Origin: Nocardioides conyzicola
GTDB taxonomy: Bacteria; Actinomycetota; Actinomycetes; Propionibacteriales; Nocardioidaceae
NCBI RefSeq assembly: GCF_039543825.1
Contig: NZ_BAABKM010000002.1
Span: forward strand, 1,024,133 to 1,088,132
Direction of reading: 5' to 3'
DNA: 64,000 nt
Shown here: piece after piece, positions 6,977-14,547 of the stretch
Numbering within the stretch: position 1 is the stretch's first letter
Layout of the letters: each line of letters starts with the position of its first letter
Position numbers and translations under genes: made by a program
The notes under the pieces: generated by a model
What the model was told of the DNA's origin: nothing
Seen by the model: only the letters and a program-made list of their open reading frames with translations
The model's database searches: none

Positions 6977-8053
6977 TCAGGCGGCGGTCGTGACCGCCGC
7001 CGGCCCCCAGCGCCGTCGGACCGCGGCGTCGAGCGGCCCGACGACGTACGGCTGCAGGACCCGGTGCACGACGTGGCCACCGATGTTGCAGCCGACGACA
7101 GCCACCAGCCCCATGAGGGCGAGAGCGGCCGGTGAGTCCCCGCCCGGGAGGCGGAACCACACGACGGCGAGCGCGGTCAGCATGAACACGTGGAAGAGGT
7201 AGGTCTCGTACGAGTGGTCGCCGGCGACCCCGAGGGCGGCGTCCAGCCGGCCGCTCGGGCGGTCCCGCCGCGCACTCAGCGCGATCGCGACGGTGCCCAC
7301 GGCGACGGCGGCCGTCAGCGCCCACTCGGCACTCCTCGGCAGCGGTGCCCCGGTCAGCCACGCGACCACGACGGGCAGCGCGAGGCACGCGACGATGGGG
7401 GCTGTCACCCATCGCAGGCTGGCGCGCCAGGGCCGCAGCCCGAGGAGGACGCCGACCCCGAACATCAGCACCATCGGGTCGGCGTAGAAGTCGAGGAGGC
7501 CGGGGAGCGTGCCCTGGTCAACGAAGCCCAGCGCACCCAGCGTCAGCATCATCGGCACGCAGACGGCCAGGCCGACCCGCCGCGGGAGGAGCAGGCACAG
7601 CGCGAACACCGCGTAGAAGAACATCTCGTAGTTAAGGGTCCACCCGAGGGCGAGGATCGGCTGCCACTCCCCGTCGGAGTCGACGTAGGGGATGAAGAGC
7701 AGGCTCTTCACGAGGCGTACGGCGAAGTCTGGTTCGGTGATCTTCACCGGGATGGCGATCGCGGTGGCCAGCCAGTAGAGCGGGACGATCCGGGTGATGC
7801 GTCGGGCGGCGAAGTAGCCGGCACCCCGCCGCGTCCCGGCCGAGCGGTGGGTGGTGACGCACATGATGTAGCCGCTGATGACGAAGAACGTCGCGACGCC
7901 GAGGGCACCGATGAGCACGCTGTAGTAGCGCGCGCCCTCGGGAAGCGCTCCGGCGTCGACCTGCTTGTCGAGGACGTGGTCGACGACCACCATCGACGCG
8001 GCCAGGCAGCGCAGGACCTGGAGGTGGTGCAGCCGGGGGCGGGTGGCCGGCAG
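6977..8053 (-). CDS. Acyltransferase 3 family membrane protein
   Basis: An integral membrane acyltransferase of the OafA/NodX family that would acetylate or acylate an envelope carbohydrate. It has about ten membrane helices, the catalytic-type His in VVVDHVLD, and FFVISGYIM after the second helix. The first ATG in frame is at 7993, but family homology clearly extends upstream (RPRLHHLQVLRCLAASM, matching the usual LQxLRGLAAxxV start). No ATG, GTG or TTG exists between the upstream stop and 7993. A CTG at 8053 with GAGG 8 bases ahead, placed just after the macrodomain stop, fits as a non-standard start, giving 358 residues. The gene ends a long coupled minus-strand run. Confidence 0.8.
   Translation of the reverse strand: MPATRPRLHHLQVLRCLAASMVVVDHVLDKQVDAGALPEGARYYSVLIGALGVATFFVISGYIMCVTTHRSAGTRRGAGYFAARRITRIVPLYWLATAIAIPVKITEPDFAVRLVKSLLFIPYVDSDGEWQPILALGWTLNYEMFFYAVFALCLLLPRRVGLAVCVPMMLTLGALGFVDQGTLPGLLDFYADPMVLMFGVGVLLGLRPWRASLRWVTAPIVACLALPVVVAWLTGAPLPRSAEWALTAAVAVGTVAIALSARRDRPSGRLDAALGVAGDHSYETYLFHVFMLTALAVVWFRLPGGDSPAALALMGLVAVVGCNIGGHVVHRVLQPYVVGPLDAAVRRRWGPAAVTTAA
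6980..7001. terminator. Inverted repeat between convergent genes, possible terminator
   Basis: A perfect 10-base inverted repeat (GGCGGCGGTC / GACCGCCGCC) with a 2-base centre lies at the end of the acyltransferase gene, 25 bases past the end of the convergent DGPF gene. There is no T-run, so this is only a possible bidirectional terminator. Confidence 0.3.
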
Positions 8054-8063
8054 GTTCCGGACC

Positions 8064-8570
8064 TCAGCGATGGTCGTGACCCAGCGCGTCCTGGATCATC
8101 GAGTACGTCGGGCCGTCGAACGCCACCAGCCGCGCCTCGGTGACCGAGGTGCCGGCCGACCGGAAGACCTCCAGCGCGCACGCGATCGCGTCGTCCTTGG
8201 GCCAGCCGTAGGCACCGGCGGAGATCAGGGGGAACGCCACGGTCGCGGCACCGATCTCGTCGGCCACCTCCAGGGCGCGGGAGTAGCACGAGAGCAGCAG
8301 GCCGCGGTCGGTCTCGCCGCGGTTGCGGTTGGGCCCGACCACGTGGATCACCCACCGTGCGGACATGTTGCCGGCGGTGGTCCACCCGGCGTCACCGGTC
8401 GCCAGGCCCTTCGGGAAGCGCCGTCGACAATCCTCCAGCACCGCCGGTCCCCCGGCCCGGTGGATGGCGCCGTCGACCCCAGCGCCACCGCGCATCGCAC
8501 GGTTGGCGGCATTCACGACGGCGTCGGTCGTCTGCTCGGTGATGTCGCCCTGGACGGCGGTGATCTCCAC
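8064..8570 (-). CDS. Macrodomain protein (ADP-ribose-1''-phosphatase / O-acetyl-ADP-ribose deacetylase family)
   Basis: A 168-residue single macrodomain. Family marks are ITAVQGDITEQTTDAVVNAA with the NAAN core, GGAGVDGAIHRAGG, and the late AFPLISAGAYGWP loop that holds the ADP-ribose. The layout is the YmdB/MacroD type, which removes ADP-ribose from proteins or deacetylates O-acetyl-ADP-ribose. Start GTG 8570 lies 2 bases after the topoisomerase stop and is preceded by a strong AAGGAGG sited in the end of that gene. Co-expression with topoisomerase IB hints at a link to DNA damage or ADP-ribosylation, but that is inference. Confidence 0.9.
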   Translation of the reverse strand: MEITAVQGDITEQTTDAVVNAANRAMRGGAGVDGAIHRAGGPAVLEDCRRRFPKGLATGDAGWTTAGNMSARWVIHVVGPNRNRGETDRGLLLSCYSRALEVADEIGAATVAFPLISAGAYGWPKDDAIACALEVFRSAGTSVTEARLVAFDGPTYSMIQDALGHDHR

Positions 8571-8572
8571 GG

Positions 8573-9577
8573 TCAGGCCTCCTTCAGGAGCTTGAGCGTC
8601 GCACGCTCGAGTGCGGCCTGACGCTCGTCGGGCGTGTCGAAGGTACGCCGGGTCGCGCGGCGGATCGTCCGGCCCTCCTCGTAGGCGTCGATCACCCGCG
8701 GGTCGACGTACGACGAACGCGCCAGCGTCGGGGTGTTGCCGAGGAACGACGCGACCTCCTTCATCGCACCGGAGACCGCCCTCTTCCTCGACGCCTTCGT
8801 GACACCCGGCTCCGGCGTCTCGGCGAGCGCCGCCGCGGCCAGCACGGTCGCGTGCCAGGTGCGGAAGTCCTTCGCGGTCGCGTGCAGACCGGTGGAGGCG
8901 CGGACGTACTCGTTGACGAGCGCGGGCAGGACGGAGCGCCACGACCGGCCGTCCTTGTAGGACAGCAGCCGCAGGTCGGCACCCCGCCGCCGGCGCATGA
9001 TCTCGACGGCCTCGACCACGACGCCGTCGTCGATCTCGATCTCGTGCTCGACCCCGGACTTGCCGACGAAGGCGAACACGAGCCGGTCCTGGTGGCGGCG
9101 TACGTGCCGCCGCTCCAGGGTGGTCAGCCCGAACGAGCCGTTCGTGTCGGCGTACACGTCGTTGCCGATCCGGAAGTAGCCCAGGTCGAGGAGGCGTACG
9201 GCGACCGCGCACGCACGCTCGAGCGGCATGCCCTCGCGGCCCAGGTCGGTGATGACCAGCTCCCGCGCCCGGGTCAGCGCCTTGCCGAACTCCAGCATCC
9301 GGTCGAACTTCTCCGCGTCCCGGCGGGCCCGCCAGTCCGGGTGGTAGAGGTACTGACGGCGCCCGGCGTCGTCGGTGCCGACCGCCTGCAGGTGCCCGTT
9401 GGCGTACGGCGTGACCCACACGTCCGTCCAGGCGGGCGGGATGACGAGGTCGCGGACGCGCTGCGCGTCGTCCTCGGGCAGCCGCGTGCCGTGCTCGTCG
9501 AGGTAGACGAAGCCGCGACCGGCCCGCCGGCGGGTCCAGCCGGGCTGGTCGGGAGAGGTGCTACGAAGCCTGACCAC
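8573..9577 (-). CDS. DNA topoisomerase IB, poxvirus-like
   Basis: A 334-residue bacterial type IB topoisomerase, which relaxes supercoils by forming a 3'-phosphotyrosyl link. Visible parts are the N-terminal clamp (GWTRRRAGRGFVYLDEHG), the catalytic region with GYFRIGNDVYADTNGSFGLT, the Lys strand VFAFVGKSGVEHE, the Arg/His helix AKDFRTWHATVLA, and the Tyr segment ARSSYVDPRVIDAYEEG. All five active-site residues (Arg, Lys, Arg, His, Tyr) seem present. I start at GTG 9577 (MVRLRSTSPDQPGW), where family homology begins; this overlaps the beta-propeller gene by 17 bases. The frame is open further upstream but reads into that gene's coding end. Confidence 0.9.
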   Translation of the reverse strand: MVRLRSTSPDQPGWTRRRAGRGFVYLDEHGTRLPEDDAQRVRDLVIPPAWTDVWVTPYANGHLQAVGTDDAGRRQYLYHPDWRARRDAEKFDRMLEFGKALTRARELVITDLGREGMPLERACAVAVRLLDLGYFRIGNDVYADTNGSFGLTTLERRHVRRHQDRLVFAFVGKSGVEHEIEIDDGVVVEAVEIMRRRRGADLRLLSYKDGRSWRSVLPALVNEYVRASTGLHATAKDFRTWHATVLAAAALAETPEPGVTKASRKRAVSGAMKEVASFLGNTPTLARSSYVDPRVIDAYEEGRTIRRATRRTFDTPDERQAALERATLKLLKEA

Positions 9578-10535
9578 GACGACGAAGTAGCCATCCGGCG
9601 CCGACCGCAAACGCCAGCCCGCCACCGAGCAGCCACGGCCAGAGCGGCTCGTCCTCGGCATCATCGCCGCTCGGCGCGGCCTGCGGCTCGACCGTCGGCG
9701 TCGGCGTTGGCGTCGGCGTCGGCGCGGGCGGCTGCATCGCGGCGGCCGCCGCTGTCGGGAGCCTCATCTGCAGCACCTCGCTGGACTGGCCCTCCGAGCT
9801 GAGGTAGAGCCGGTCGTCGGCCCCGACGGCGATCCCCTCCCCCTGGTCCTGCGACGGCAGCGGGAAGGAGGCCAGCCGCTCGTGGCCCGGGAAGGAGTAG
9901 ACCGCGGCACTGGAGTAGCCCCGCACCACGTAGTGCTTGCCGTCCGGGAAGAACGACCCGTCGGTGGCGAACGCGAAACCCTCCGCGACCGCACGCAGCT
10001 TGTTGGGATGGTCGGCGGACAGCCGGCGCGGGGCCGCGTAGGTGGTGCCGCCGAAGACGTCCTTCGAGACCACGAAGAGCTGCCCGGTCCGCGGGTCGGC
10101 CATCAGCGTCTCGGCGTCGTGCGCGCCGTCCGGGTAGACCAGCTCGTACGACGCGGGCGTGACCTGCTGGTCGCGCTCGCCGTACGGCACCCGCAGCACC
10201 GTGATCGAGTCGCGGGAGCGGCGGTTGTCGCCCGTGTCGCCCACCCACACCTCGCCGGGTCCGGCCGGGGCGAGCGACTCCACGTCGGTCGGGTCTCCCG
10301 CCCACGAGGTGACGCCGACGGTCCGGCCGGAGCGGTCCACCACGAACACGCGGCCGCTGTCGCCCGAGTCGTTGACGGTCAGGAAGAGGTCGCCGGCGAC
10401 GACCAGCCCGCTGGACTCGACGATCGCGGGGTCCTGGAAGCTGAACACGACCGCGGCCCGCGGCGCTGCCGGGGCAGCCGTCGCACCGACGACCATCGAC
10501 AGCGCGGCCGCGACGCCCAGCACGCGATCCAGCAT
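9561..10535 (-). CDS. Secreted, C-terminally anchored beta-propeller protein
   Basis: A 324-residue protein: signal peptide (about residues 1-28, LGVAAALSMVVGATAAPA), a repeat-rich beta domain with blades such as PGEVWVGDTGDNRRSRDS and GEGIAVGADDRLYLSSEG, a Pro-Thr linker (PTPTPTPTPTVEP) and a C-terminal helix PLWPWLLGGGLAFAVGAG followed by RRR. The topology is extracellular with a membrane anchor. The ATG at 10535 shares a base with the methyltransferase stop (TGATG), which decides the start over in-frame codons upstream. The propeller type resembles esterase-like phytase or NHL domains, but no catalytic set is evident; binding role unknown. Confidence 0.7.
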   Translation of the reverse strand: MLDRVLGVAAALSMVVGATAAPAAPRAAVVFSFQDPAIVESSGLVVAGDLFLTVNDSGDSGRVFVVDRSGRTVGVTSWAGDPTDVESLAPAGPGEVWVGDTGDNRRSRDSITVLRVPYGERDQQVTPASYELVYPDGAHDAETLMADPRTGQLFVVSKDVFGGTTYAAPRRLSADHPNKLRAVAEGFAFATDGSFFPDGKHYVVRGYSSAAVYSFPGHERLASFPLPSQDQGEGIAVGADDRLYLSSEGQSSEVLQMRLPTAAAAAMQPPAPTPTPTPTPTVEPQAAPSGDDAEDEPLWPWLLGGGLAFAVGAGWLLRRRGQAS

Positions 10536-11746
10536 CAGACCCCGAGGAGCTCGGCCAGCTTGGGGTGGAGGCCCCACTCCGTCACGAGCTCGTCGTACTC
10601 CTTGCGCACGGACCCGCCCTTGACCGGCCCGCCGGTGCGGACCGCCCGCAGCATGGTGTTGCGGGGGGTGTGCTGGCTCTCGACGAACTGCACGACGTCG
10701 ACCCGGTAGCCCTGCAGCCGCATCAGCGACGCGCGCAGCCCGTCGGTCAGGGTGTCCGCGAGCCGCTCGCGCAGGATGCCGTGCCGGGTGAGCATGGCGT
10801 ACGGCGAGGGGGTCGGTGCCTTGCGGATCTGGGCCGCGATGTCGTGGTGGCAGCAGGGGGCGGCGAGCACGAGCTGGGCGCCCCAGCCGACCGCCTGTGC
10901 CAGCGCCTCGTCGGTCGCGGTGTCGCAGGCGTGCAGCGCGAGCACGACCTCCGGTGCCGGGTCGAGCACGACCCCGCCGATGGTGCCGACCACGAAGTCG
11001 GCCTGGACGCCGAGCTCGGCGGCCACCGAGCTGTTGTGCTCGCGCGACTGCTCCTTGACGTCGACGCCGGTCAGCCGCACCGGCAGCTTGCGCACGCCGG
11101 TCAGGTAGCGCTCCGCGGCGAACGTCAGGTAGGCGTTGCCGCAGCCGAGGTCAACGATCCGCAGCGGCTCCTCGACCGTCGGCCGACGGAGGTGCCCCTT
11201 GTCGATCGCCTCGGTGATCGAGCTGTCCAGGAGGCGCAGGAACTCCTCCACCTGCCGGTACTTCGCCTGCCTGCTGGGCTTGATCCTGCCCTCGTCGTCG
11301 GAGATGCCGAGCACGATGAAGACCGGGTCGTTCTCCGGCAGCAGCCGCTGCTTGGACTTGTCGTGGCTCCGCTCCACGGGAGCGGCCACGGCCCGGTCGG
11401 TGGTCCGCACCGTCGCGGTGAGCTTGGAGTTGACCCGGAGCTGGTGGCTCTGCGTGGCGGTGTCGACGTGCCACTCGCCGTACGGCTCCTCGAGCAGCGC
11501 ATCCACGGCGTCGCGTGCCGCGTCGCCGACGGCGTGATTCTCGGTGAACGCCTGGGTGGCGTCGTACGTCGTGATCTGCAGGTGGGTGCCGGCCTTGAGG
11601 TCGACGTACCGCATCTCCGCGCGGCGCCACGTCGGCTGCTCCCCCTTGCGCCTGCCGGACGCGACGGCCTTGACCAGCACCTCGGGGTCGAGCAGGTAGG
11701 AGCGCATCCGGTTGAGCTCGCGGAGCAGCGGCTGGGGCTCGGACAT
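10535..11746 (-). CDS. SAM-dependent methyltransferase, Methyltransf_32-like
   Basis: A 403-residue protein with a class I methyltransferase fold in its second half: motif I is LRIVDLGCGNAYLTFAAERY, motif II follows with RLTGVDVKEQS, and ALHACDTATDEAL and LAAPCCHHDIAAQI come later. The AxPCCHH segment is typical of the Methyltransf_32 (METTL25-like) group. The N-terminal half (MSEPQPLLRELNRMRSYLLD) is a conserved actinobacterial extension of unknown role. Substrate unknown; RNA or protein are possible. The ATG at 11746 overlaps the stop of the 27-residue peptide gene (TGATG), and its own stop overlaps the next start, so it sits inside a coupled operon. Confidence 0.8.
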   Translation of the reverse strand: MSEPQPLLRELNRMRSYLLDPEVLVKAVASGRRKGEQPTWRRAEMRYVDLKAGTHLQITTYDATQAFTENHAVGDAARDAVDALLEEPYGEWHVDTATQSHQLRVNSKLTATVRTTDRAVAAPVERSHDKSKQRLLPENDPVFIVLGISDDEGRIKPSRQAKYRQVEEFLRLLDSSITEAIDKGHLRRPTVEEPLRIVDLGCGNAYLTFAAERYLTGVRKLPVRLTGVDVKEQSREHNSSVAAELGVQADFVVGTIGGVVLDPAPEVVLALHACDTATDEALAQAVGWGAQLVLAAPCCHHDIAAQIRKAPTPSPYAMLTRHGILRERLADTLTDGLRASLMRLQGYRVDVVQFVESQHTPRNTMLRAVRTGGPVKGGSVRKEYDELVTEWGLHPKLAELLGV

Positions 11747-11829
11747 CACTTCACCGCCGCGATCACGACGATCAGCAGCAACGCCACCAGGGCGATCGGG
11801 ATGACGAGGCGACGCTGCCGGGGATTCAC
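11746..11829 (-). CDS. 27-residue membrane peptide
   Basis: A very short gene starting at GTG 11829 (MNPRQRRLVIPIALVALLLI, then VVIAAVK). It has a basic N-terminus and a single hydrophobic helix of about 17 residues, as in small single-pass membrane proteins. Its start overlaps the stop of the upstream FAD oxidase gene (GTGA, 11829-11826) and its stop overlaps the ATG of the methyltransferase (TGATG, 11748-11744). Such exact bridging of two genes argues that it is translated. It could be a regulator or subunit of a membrane partner, or serve mainly to couple translation. No function is known to me. Confidence 0.6.
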   Translation of the reverse strand: MNPRQRRLVIPIALVALLLIVVIAAVK

Positions 11830-14546
11830 GCAGTGATTCTAGAAGCGAACAGCTCGGCCAGGTGCATCGTCGGGACGTCGGCGAGGTCGTCGAGCTGCAC
11901 CCGGCAGGACATGCCGTCGGCGAGCACCACGGCACCCGGGTTGGCGCGTACGGCGGGCAGCAGGTGGGTCTCGGCCACGGCCACCGAGACCTCGTAGTGG
12001 CCCTTCTCCATGCCGAAGTTGCCGGCCAGCCCGCAGCAGCCGGCGACCTGGGTGACGGTCGCGCCCGCGCGCTCGAGGAGCCGCTTGTCCGCGGCCCAGC
12101 CGAGGATCGAGGCCTGGTGGCAGTGCGGCTGGGCCACGATCTCGGTCCCCGTGAGGTCCGGCAGCGGAACGTCGAGCCGCTCGAGCAGCTCCGCGAAGGT
12201 CAGCACGTCGAGGTTCGCGCCGGTCAGCTCGGCCGCGTCGCTGCGCAGGGTCGCCAGGCAGGAGGGCTCCAGGCCGACGACCGGCACCCCGGACTCGACG
12301 TACGGCGTGAGCGTGCGGACGGTGCGCTCCATGATCGTCCGCGCTTGGTCGAGCTGGCCGGTGGTGATCCAGGTGAGGCCGCAGCAGGCGTCGTCGGCGA
12401 TCACGCGTGCGGTCACGCCGACCGACTCCAGGAAGCGGATCGCCGCGTGCCCGTTGTCCGGGAAGAAGTGGTCGCTGAACGAGTCCGCCCAGATCCAGAC
12501 GTCCGGCACGACGTCGGGCACCCCGACGGACCGACGCAGGGTCGTGGGCGCGAAGGCCGGGATCGACCGGCGCTGGTCGATGCCGGCCGTCGCCTTCGCC
12601 ATCCGAGCGATCGGGCCGACCTTCAGCATCCGGTTGGCCAGCGGCGCGATCGGCGCGGTCAGCGCGGCCCACTTCGGCAGCCGACCCAGCAGGTAGTGGC
12701 TGCGCGGCCGCTTCACGCCGAGCACGTCGTGCTTCTGGTGCAGCGCCTCGGCCTTGTACGTCGCCATGTCCACGCCCGTCGGGCAGTCGGACGCGCACCC
12801 CTTGCAGGCCAGGCAGAGGTCGAGCGCGGCATCGACGGCCGGGTCGGCGAGCCCGCCGACGAGCTCGCCGTCGAGGGCCTCCTGCAGCACCCGCGACCGA
12901 CCCCGGGTCGAGTCCTTCTCGTCGCGCGTCGCGAGGTACGACGGGCACATCACGCCGTTGGTCTTCGGGGCCACGCAGCGGCCGACGCCGGTGCAGCGGT
13001 GGACCGCGTTGCCGAGGTCGCCGTCGTCGTGGAGGAGCTTCAACCCCGCGTTGATCGCGTGCCGCGGCCGGGTCGGCCGCAGGTCGGCGTCGAAGGGTGC
13101 CGGGTCGACGATGTTGCCGGGGTTGAGCAGGTTGTCGGGGTCGCAGATCGCCTTGACCGCCCCGAAGAGCGCGACCGACTCCGCGTCGTACATGACCGAC
13201 AGGAGCTCGGAGCGGGCCCGCCCGTCGCCGTGCTCGCCCGACAGCGATCCCCCGTGCTCGTGCAGCTTGTGCGCGCACGCGGTCAGGAAGTCGCGGAATA
13301 CCGTGGATCCCTCACTGAAGGGGAAGTCGATGCGCACGTGCACGCAGCCGTCGCCGAAGTGCCCGTAGGGGACGCCGTCGAGGCCGTGCTCCCGCAGCAG
13401 CTCGTCGAAGTCGCGCAGCCAGGCGCCCAGCCGCGCGGGTGGCACCGCGGCGTCCTCCCAGCCGGAGTACGCCGGCCGCGACAGGCTCAGCGCGGCCAGG
13501 CCGGCGCCGTCCTCGCGGATCCGCCACAGCGCGGCCGCCTCGGGCCCCTCCTGGACCACGCGGTGCCCCAGCGCACCGGCCTCGGCCACCACCCGCGGCA
13601 CCAGGTCGGGGTCGGTGACCTCGACGAAGAGCCAACCCGCGCCGTCGGGCAGCTCCGGCACCGCGCTGCCCTTAGCCCGCACCAGGTCGACGATCCGCGC
13701 GTCGAGGCCCTCGCAGGCGATCATCCGGCCGTCGGTCGCGGCGATCAGTGCCGGTACGGCGTCGGCCGCGTCGATCATCGAGGGGTAGCCGAGCACCACG
13801 AGCTGCCGGCCGGTCTCGTCCTCGACGAGCCGCACGGTCGCGCCGGTGACCACCGCGAGCGTGCCCTCGGAGCCGGCGAGGAAGCGGTCGATGTTGCGGC
13901 CGTTCTCGGGCAGCAGGTGCTCCATCGAGTAGCCGCTGACCTGGCGGCCGAACTGACCGAAGCTCGTCCGGATGTGCCCGAGGTGCTCGTCGACCAGCGT
14001 CTCGAGACGGGCGGCCACGTCGGTCGCACCGGGCGCCCACGCGACGTCCAGGTCGACCACGTTGTCGACGGTGCGGCCGTAGCCGAGGGCCCTTGATCCA
14101 CAGGCGTTGTTGCCGATCATGCCGCCGATCGTGCAGCGGGTGTGGGTCGACGGGTCCGGACCGAAGCGGAGGCCGTACGCCGCGGCCGCGCGCTGCAGGT
14201 CGGCGTGCACGACACCGGGCTGCACGACCGCCGTACGCGCCTCCCGGTCGATCGAGACCACCTTGTTGAGGTGCTTGAGGGTGTCGACGACGATGCCGGT
14301 GCCGACGGCGTTGCCGGCGATCGACGTGCCCGCTCCCCGCATCGTCACCGGAGCCCCGGTCACCCGGGAGACGTCGAGGATCGCGGCCAGCTCGTCGGCG
14401 TGCCGTGGTCGGACGACGACCTGCGGGACGACGCGGTAGAGCGACGCGTCCGAGGAGTAGAGCGCCCGGGTCAGCGTCGAGTCGTCGACGTCGCTGATGC
14501 CCCGACGACGCAGCTCACCAACCAGGTCCAGGGGCGTCTGCGTCAC
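11826..14546 (-). CDS. FAD-linked D-2-hydroxyacid dehydrogenase fused to Fe-S domains (YdiJ-like)
   Basis: A 906-residue fusion enzyme. Residues about 35-240 are an FAD_binding_4 (VAO-type) domain with PVTMRGAGTSIAGNA and CTIGGMIGNNACGSRALGYG; about 250-510 is the FAD-oxidase C domain (GYGHFGDGCVHVRIDFP). Two cysteine clusters follow (CTGVGRCV...MCPSYL and CLACKGCASDCP) for 4Fe-4S centres, then two CCG domains (CCGLTWITTG and CCGLAGNFGMEKGHYE). This is the build of E. coli YdiJ, a D-2-hydroxyglutarate dehydrogenase class, which oxidises D-2-hydroxyacids and feeds electrons onward. Start GTG 14546 is 1 base after the Fe-ADH stop, pointing to joint expression and a shared substrate. Confidence 0.85.
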   Translation of the reverse strand: MTQTPLDLVGELRRRGISDVDDSTLTRALYSSDASLYRVVPQVVVRPRHADELAAILDVSRVTGAPVTMRGAGTSIAGNAVGTGIVVDTLKHLNKVVSIDREARTAVVQPGVVHADLQRAAAAYGLRFGPDPSTHTRCTIGGMIGNNACGSRALGYGRTVDNVVDLDVAWAPGATDVAARLETLVDEHLGHIRTSFGQFGRQVSGYSMEHLLPENGRNIDRFLAGSEGTLAVVTGATVRLVEDETGRQLVVLGYPSMIDAADAVPALIAATDGRMIACEGLDARIVDLVRAKGSAVPELPDGAGWLFVEVTDPDLVPRVVAEAGALGHRVVQEGPEAAALWRIREDGAGLAALSLSRPAYSGWEDAAVPPARLGAWLRDFDELLREHGLDGVPYGHFGDGCVHVRIDFPFSEGSTVFRDFLTACAHKLHEHGGSLSGEHGDGRARSELLSVMYDAESVALFGAVKAICDPDNLLNPGNIVDPAPFDADLRPTRPRHAINAGLKLLHDDGDLGNAVHRCTGVGRCVAPKTNGVMCPSYLATRDEKDSTRGRSRVLQEALDGELVGGLADPAVDAALDLCLACKGCASDCPTGVDMATYKAEALHQKHDVLGVKRPRSHYLLGRLPKWAALTAPIAPLANRMLKVGPIARMAKATAGIDQRRSIPAFAPTTLRRSVGVPDVVPDVWIWADSFSDHFFPDNGHAAIRFLESVGVTARVIADDACCGLTWITTGQLDQARTIMERTVRTLTPYVESGVPVVGLEPSCLATLRSDAAELTGANLDVLTFAELLERLDVPLPDLTGTEIVAQPHCHQASILGWAADKRLLERAGATVTQVAGCCGLAGNFGMEKGHYEVSVAVAETHLLPAVRANPGAVVLADGMSCRVQLDDLADVPTMHLAELFASRITA

Positions 14547-14547
14547 G

